Origin: Schistocephalus solidus
Lineage: Eukaryota > Platyhelminthes > Cestoda > Diphyllobothriidea > Diphyllobothriidae
Assembly (NCBI GenBank): GCA_017591395.1
Contig: WEDG01000438.1
Location: 154,742-218,741, forward strand
Length of the DNA: 64,000 nucleotides
Reading direction: 5' to 3'
The translations under genes were made by a program, and so were the position numbers. The notes under the pieces are model-generated. The model did no database searches. It saw only the letters and a list, made by a program, of their open reading frames with translations, and was not told the DNA's origin. Below are positions 58,741-64,000 of this stretch, one piece after another (the stretch's first letter is position 1; every line of letters starts with the position of its first letter).

Positions 58741-59283
58741 CTTATTTGTTATTTTAATAATAGTGATAATAGTAAAAATAATAATTAAAATAATAATTTA
58801 AATAAAAATAAAATGAATAGAATAAACCCTACCAGCACATGGCCCCGCCAGTAGAGGGGGCTGAGAGGGGGCCAGGCGGGGCCAGAAAGGGGCCAATGAA
58901 ATTCGACTTTCAGGCCATTTGTTAAATATGGTTTGGCTTCTTTTAAAATACTGTTTAAGACTAATTAAAGGGCACTTTGATGAACTGATTTTGGATGGTT
59001 TGTTTAAGTCAGCTATTTAGACGCCATTTGTCTACTAAGCGCGTGCTGGCCTGCCGTGTTACTTGTAAAACTGACCTGTTGTTCTCAAAGCTGCTGATAC
59101 TAAGGTAGGTAATCTAGAGGCCTGGAGCTGTTTTATAAGATAATTAGCCACCTTTTGCCTTTTAAATTTCATTTCTAGTTACGTATGCTCTAGTTAAATG
59201 TTAAATATCAACGGTTAATTTTGTAGCTTACTAAATCTTATATATGCCCTCATATCATTTCTATATTAGTTTTCTGCTATCCG

Positions 59284-59760
59284 TGCACAGTAACCATGAA
59301 GCGTAAATATAACGGAATAAAGAGGTGCACCGTGTAAAAAAGGGTATTGCGTGCTATGCAGGCATATCATGCTGCTACTGAAGTTGAAGATGGTCCTTTA
59401 CCATATTCGTCGTTAGCGTCAAACCCCTCACCGGAGCCTCAAATGCCCGAACTCTTTCCCAAGGTTTCAAATGGTAGGTTTTCAGACAACTTTATTCTGT
59501 GTTGGAATCCAGAATCAAAAGGGGTCACGGAAGAATCAAGCGAATTACGTGGCAAATGTTTTGTAGCTGATTTGCAGGACGTCTGCCATAAGAAGAACAT
59601 GCCGCTTGCAACCGTGAAAGCTTTGTTGGATATGCTCCGTCCTTACCACCCTGAGGTTCCGAAGGACCCATGAACGTTATTGCGTACTCCACGTTCTTGC
59701 ATTAACAAGGTCCTGAAGAACGGGAGCTATGTCCATATGGGCCTTGGGCGTGGTTTACTG
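59284..59760 (+). pseudogene. N-terminal fragment of a DNA-transposon transposase
   Basis: The readable frame (59,347-59,673) gives MRAMQAYHAA, then SPEPQMPELFPKVSNGRF, then LRGKCFVADLQDVCHKKNMP, and LLDMLRPYHPEVPKDP. After a frameshift at the stop (tga at 59,671) comes RTLLRTPRSCINKVL-type sequence and GSYVHMGLGRGLLDEL. The pattern of a helix ending in LL--L--Y-P-LPKD-RTLL-TPR, followed by G-Y-H-GL-GL--L, is what I recall from the start of animal CACTA-like transposases. A likely start MKRKYN at 59,296 is followed by an early TAA, and the parallel copy at 62.9 kb has the same region open in another frame. The catalytic DDE core is absent. The long minus frame opposite (59,702-60,004) is probably a shadow. 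Confidence 0.6.
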
Positions 59761-60130
59761 GATGAGTTAAACCACCGCCGAGACCGTGCGTTCTGACATC
59801 TATTACCGCTAAAGTAATACAGTACCGTCCGTTTGTTGACTGCTGTGACTTTTTTACAACATCCATTTCTTCTTCTAGCCGTTTCATGTTTAAAGCCACA
59901 ACTTTGGCAACTAGTCCTTTGAATGCAACTCTTTCTGACATGTTATGTAAATATGTTGCTTTTAACATTGATGATCCCTTTATTTTCATTCCCTTGTTGC
60001 ACACATTCCAAAAAAATGACTGTTTTTCAAACGTTTTTTTGCTTGTATTTATTGAAGTTTTCCTTATACACGTATGAATAAGATTTTAATGCATTTTGAT
60101 ATGCTTATAATTCATGTGTGATGTTTTTAG

Positions 60131-61302
60131 ATGAATTGCGTCGTAGAATTTGTCAATGACAAAAGCGTGGCTGCTGTGGCCAAAGCTTGGTTTGTCAATG
60201 AACACTCCGTCATGTGGCCAAAAAACCCAAAGCAACGCGAGTACTTGCTGCAAAATAACCTGCAGCCACCTAACGGTACCAAAGTGTACTCCGTTAGGGA
60301 TTCTGAAAGAAAACCTCAGCCTCGAAAAGGCGAAAAAGTTGGAAAAGAAGGCTGAGGAAACGGATGACCTCTCCACCTCGGAGCAAACTGTACTAGGTAG
60401 GGGCTACAGAAGGAAGTAAGTTTCAAATCGTATTCATCTATTTATATAGATATCAACGCCAACTAACTTCGTCGTCCGAAGATGATGAGGATTTAATTAG
60501 CCGGCTAATAGAGCCAGAACGGAGATTGGCTGGCTGGCCGATGCCACCATCGATATTGCAGTAATAACCTTTGACATAATTTTTATTTTTAGGCCTATTA
60601 ATGATGAGAATATGCCTTGCCCATCTATGCCTGCAATCTGACGATTTCCATTCATCATCGATCAAGAAACTACGAAAAGACGTGGATTTGCTACGGTACG
60701 ACTTTTGTCATTGTTGTTAACCTTAATCTAGTCAAAAGTTGATATCATAGCAGAAAGGCAGGTTCGCAACATGGAACAACTGTGGGCTGCCTTGAACGAA
60801 ATGCGTCAGGATATAAGGGCGATGGCTGTCCCCAAAACAGCTACACAATCAATCAGTCGATTGCCTCTGTGCACAGAAGAGGCCTACAATAACTTCCTTG
60901 GAGGAATGAGTAGGGTACAGGATTATGCCAATGAGGCGGTTTGCATATATTTATTTCTTAACGTTATTTGTGACTTGTAGATTGAAAGGTTGTCAGTGGT
61001 GGGGGCCGAAATGAAAGAGAGTTCGTCCGGAACATGTTGACATGTTTCATTGGACCACCCCTGTGTCTAAACTTCTGCTGGGCCGGCTCCACTGACAAGC
61101 GGTCATTTATTGGGTGCCCGCTCTATAAAGTTTTTACAGGTATGTCTAAACGTTTCCCTAACTTTCTGCAGAAGCCATTCGCCGAAATACCAGCTTCAAT
61201 AACTGTTCCGCGGATGTTATTCGCAGAACAGCTATTGACTGGTTCCAAGGGGCTAAAGATAGGTATGGTGGCAGATCAAAACGCCGGGAGGCAACTGGGA
61301 AG
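60131..61302 (+). pseudogene. DUF4806-type transposon protein, split by very short introns
   Basis: Exon pieces are 60,131-60,415, 60,450-60,560, 60,593-60,695, 60,751-60,938, 60,981-61,139 and 61,172-61,302. The start MNCVVEFVNDKSVAAVAKAW then VNEHSVMWP is the usual opening of DUF4806 proteins (VVEF---WV---WP). Then come a Lys/Glu-rich linker (LSLEKAKKLEKKAEETDD), SSSEDDED, and the DUF4806 core: LPLCTEEAYNNFLG, GGRNEREFVRNML, LCLNFCWAGSTDKRSF, EAIRRNTSFNN, DWFQGAKDRYGGRS. Introns of 34, 32, 55, 42 and 32 nt all have GT-AG ends. Frame breaks near 60,300 and in the G run near 61,004, and a stop in the third piece (near 60,640), mark decay. The role in the element is unknown; such proteins accompany transposase in several animal DNA transposons. 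Confidence 0.7.
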
Positions 61303-62139
61303 GTAAAACTACTCCATTGAATTGATCCAGCATACTTATTTAGCTTCCGAAATGTCTCAACAGTGGTCCAAATTGCACAACGCAGTCTACTTCCGAAAAC
61401 ATGGTAAGTATCTCAATATCCTTACACCAACAAATTTCTTATTTTGTATTGATATTTATTTTAATTCTTACTTTGTTATTTATAACTATTTTCATAATGT
61501 TCCCCACGGTAACCAACAAATTTCTTATTTTGTAGTCATATTTATTTTAATCCTTACTTTGTTATTTATAACTCTTTTCATAATGTTCCCCACGGTAACC
61601 AACATATTTCTTATTTCTTAGTGATATTTATTTTAATCCTTACGTTGTTATTTATAACACTTTTCATAATATTCCCCATGATTACCAACATATTTCTTAT
61701 TTTGTCGGAACCACCACCGGATAACGCCAACCATGTGGACAAACTTTGACAAGTTTATCCAACGCATGTACAGTTTTATTTATTTTTTTATAATAAACTA
61801 CTTTGCAAATTTCATCTCCACATATCCTATTTCATGGGTGAGTTGGTTCTTCGCAGTAATGGCTTGAATGAATCCATACGTAAACCATATTAATTGAATA
61901 AAATTGGGCCGTTAATAAAACAATAATTATGGGTATATAAGTAGTGGCCGATTAGGATAGGGAAGGCTATGGGCGGTGGGCGTTCGGTATAAAGGAAAAG
62001 GGGCTGCTAATGCGAGAAAATCGTGGGGTCCCGCTGCGCAAATTTTTCTATCGAGGGGGCCAGAGGGGGCCAAACCGTTGACTTTTCCCCGCCTGGCCCC
62101 TCTGGCCCAGGGGGCCAGGCGGGGCTGGTGCTGGTAGGG

Positions 62140-62218
62140 AAATAATAATAATAATTGTATATAATGCCGATGTAAAGGCAATAACCCTAATAACAATTCG
62201 TACGCGAATCAGAATTGA
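62140..62218. other. Spacer between two facing transposon 3' ends
   Basis: A 79-base AT-rich spacer beginning with an AAT tract. The element's right end lies on its left side and an inverted copy of the same end on its right. Confidence 0.6.
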
Positions 62219-62426
62219 CCCTACCAGCAACAGCCCCACCTGACCCCCTCTGGCCACCTCACTGAAAAAATTTGCCCAGCGGGACCCCACGATTTTCTCA
62301 CAGTAGCAGCCCACTTTCCTATATAACGTACCACCAGCGCACATAGCTTTCCCCATGATCATCGGCTACTACTGATGCATCCCTACTTGTTGTACTATTA
62401 ACGGCCCAATGTTATGCAATTAATAT
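62219..62426 (-). mobile_element. Inverted 3'-end fragment of the same DNA transposon
   Basis: Starting CCCTACCAGCAACAGCCCCA, this 208-base segment is the inverse of 61,890-62,139. It shares aaatttgc-cagcgggaccccacgattt, gtagcagcccactttcctat and attaacggcccaat with it. It ends exactly where the next 5' end begins. Confidence 0.75.
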
Positions 62427-63421
62427 CCCGACCAGCACATGGACCCGCCAGAAGAGGGGGCTGAGAGGGCCAGACGGGGCCAGAAAGGGGCCAATCACAC
62501 TTGACTTTTAGGCCATACGTAAAACATGGTCAGGCTTCTTGTAAAGACTACAAAAAGTGTTAATAATTTAATTTAAACCCAAATAGGCAATATTTATAAG
62601 ATAAAATACTGTTTAAGCCTAATTATAGGGTACTTTGATGAACTGATTTTGGATGGTTTGTTTAAGTCAGCTATTTAGATGCCATTTTTCTACTAAGCGC
62701 GTGCTAGCCTGCCGTGTTACTTGTACGACTGACCTATTGTTCTCAAAGCTACTGGTACTCAGGTAGGTAATCCAGAGGTCTGGAGATGTTTTTTAAGATA
62801 ATTAGCCACCTTTTGCCTTTTGAATTTCATTTCTAGTTACGTATGCTCTAGTTAAATTTAAAATATTAACGGTTAATTTGGTAGCTTACTGAATGTTATA
62901 TTTGCCCTCATATCATTTATATATTGTGTTCTGTTGTCCATGCAAAGTAACCATAAAGCGTGAATATTCCAGATTAAGAGCTTCACCGTGCATAAGCGGG
63001 TATTGCGTGCTATGCAGGCGTATCATGCTGCTAGCGAATTTGCACATGAGCCATTGCCATCTTCGTCGTTAGCGTATTAACCGTCACCGGAGCATCAAAT
63101 ACCCGAACTCTTTCCCGAGGTTTCAAATGGTAGGTTTTCAGACAATGTTATTCAGAGTTGGAATCCAGAATCAATAGGCATCATGGAAAAATCAAGCGAA
63201 TTACATGGCAGATGTTTTGTAGCTGATTTATTTATTTATTTAGAATTTCGCAGGACGTCTACCAGAAGACGAACATGCCACTTGCAACCGTGAAAGCTTT
63301 GTTGGAGATGCTCCGTCCTTACCACACTGAGGTTCCGAAGGACCCAAGAACGTTATTGTGTACTCCATTTTCTTGCATTAAAAAGGTCCTGTAGAACGGG
63401 AGCTATGTCCATATGGGCCTT
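62427..63421 (+). mobile_element. Second, 3'-deleted copy of the DNA transposon
   Basis: The left end CCCGACCAGCACATGGACCC and the following kilobase align with 58,827-59,748. They share gaactgattttggatggttt, tctagttacgtatgctctag and the transposase fragment (CRPYHTEVPKDPRTLL-type frame). There are extra stops (for example a tatttatttatt insertion near 63,228). Similarity ends after gtccatatgggcctt at 63,421. The DUF4806 gene and the right end are absent, so this copy is a remnant. Confidence 0.7.
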
Positions 63422-63424
63422 CCT

Positions 63425-64000
63425 GCGAGAAACGAAAATTCCTGAAATGGGCACCCAGTTGCTAATCGATGGAATGAAATTGTTAGAATTATAATTATAA
63501 TTAGAATTTATAGTTGGTTAGCACCGGCAAGGCACTGTCTAAGCAAACATTAGTAACGAAATAAATTTATGACAATGTGTGCAGATAAAATGGACAAATA
63601 CATAACTTTTCCTGCTATGTCAACAGTTAGCGATGTTTAAAAATTAATGGTGAACTAGAAAAATAGGTAGTGAAAAAAAACTTCTACCATAAAAATGGAG
63701 GTAGAGTTCAATAAGCCTTCATTTTTGAATAGAAGGTAGGAGAAAATACTGCTTAGGAAAAAAATGGTCAGGTGGTAGAGTAGGGTAATACGTTAGTAGC
63801 ATTTCAGAATGAGATAATGAAACGTCGAGGTGATTCGTTCTTGATCACTTAGACATATGAAACAAAATCTCACGAAAATGCGTCAATGAACTTAAGTCCT
63901 CAGCATCTTAGGATCCAGAATTGAATTCTGATGATGGTTAGTATCAAAAGAAACGGTAGCATTTTAGGCTGTGGACCACTGAATGTGTACGTCCGAATGG
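63425..64000. other. AT-rich right edge, no feature seen
   Basis: No exon of the MTSS gene or other repeat is recognised. The missing first I-BAR exon is not visible here. Confidence 0.35.

Larger units (their letters stand above)
58827..62139 (+). mobile_element. 3.3-kb DNA transposon with transposase fragment and DUF4806-type gene (CACTA-like?)
   Basis: The left end CCCTACCAGCACATGGCCCC and the right end ggggctggtgctggtaggg are terminal inverted repeats. Inside both ends lie clustered ggccagg/cctggcc motifs, the subterminal repeats expected for transposase binding. The element carries, in order, an N-terminal transposase fragment, an interval with decayed coding, and a multi-exon DUF4806-type gene. 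The combination of a PKDPRT-type transposase with a DUF4806 partner suggests the CACTA/EnSpm-like group. The CCC start is not the classic CACTA, so that placement is inference. AAT-rich sequence on both sides hides the target duplication. Confidence 0.75.

Noticed and set aside
59702..60004. Minus-strand protein opposite the transposase fragment
   Set aside because: The plus strand here still shows traces of transposase (GSYVHMGLGRGLLDEL, AFNID) in order, so the minus frame is more likely a shadow.

Overview
The window is a piece of a eukaryotic nuclear genome: split genes with spliceosomal introns, long introns packed with transposons, and no operon-like coding. The repeats point to a flatworm, most likely a diphyllobothriidean tapeworm (Schistocephalus, Spirometra or Dibothriocephalus type). 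Degenerate LINE tails carry the retrotransposon C2H2 finger block I associate with that group, and Penelope-like GIY-YIG fragments and tRNA-derived SINEs fit it. The species assignment is inference from memory of these families; no search was run. Host genes: (1) The plus strand from the left edge to about 2.7 kb carries the 3' end of a type II (DNAJB-class) Hsp40 gene. Its two exons are joined by a GC-AG intron, and its J domain lies off the left edge. (2) The minus strand from 57.9 kb down to at least 30.9 kb carries six exons of an MTSS-family I-BAR protein (metastasis suppressor / missing-in-metastasis type). Exons 1-2 join into the central and C-terminal I-BAR helices with gapless similarity to vertebrate MTSS1, and exon 3 holds the end of the domain. 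Exons 3-6 encode a Ser/Pro-rich tail. The first roughly 50 residues are not in the window, or not visible. (3) Three further minus-strand exons at 15.8, 11.3 and 7.5 kb are phase-compatible with each other. They are either an alternative 3' end of the MTSS gene or a separate gene; I cannot decide. The DNAJB gene and the minus-strand exons converge. Layout: 0-3 kb DNAJB with a MITE and a SINE-related repeat in its intron; 3-7 kb a SINE and a Penelope fragment; 7-16 kb the three-exon chain with AT-rich repeats, a Penelope fragment and a 1.9-kb TA-flanked element; 16.6-20.7 kb a repeat array and two degenerate LINE tails; 20.9-26.9 kb a second copy of the 1.9-kb element, an inverted SINE pair, a pogo-like MITE and a dead reverse-transcriptase fragment; 28.3 kb a 390-bp insertion with a perfect 13-bp target duplication; 30.9-57.9 kb the MTSS exons, with telomere-like MITEs, SINEs, a Penelope element with inverted ends and another dead LINE in the introns; 58.8-63.4 kb a DNA transposon encoding a transposase fragment and a DUF4806-type protein split by 32-42-nt introns, followed by an inverted end fragment and a second, shorter copy. 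The most unusual items are that DNA transposon and a family of about six MITEs whose core is degenerate TTAGGG-like repeat between long inverted arms. All transposon genes here look decayed. Most remaining open frames are short, unrecognised and probably noise.
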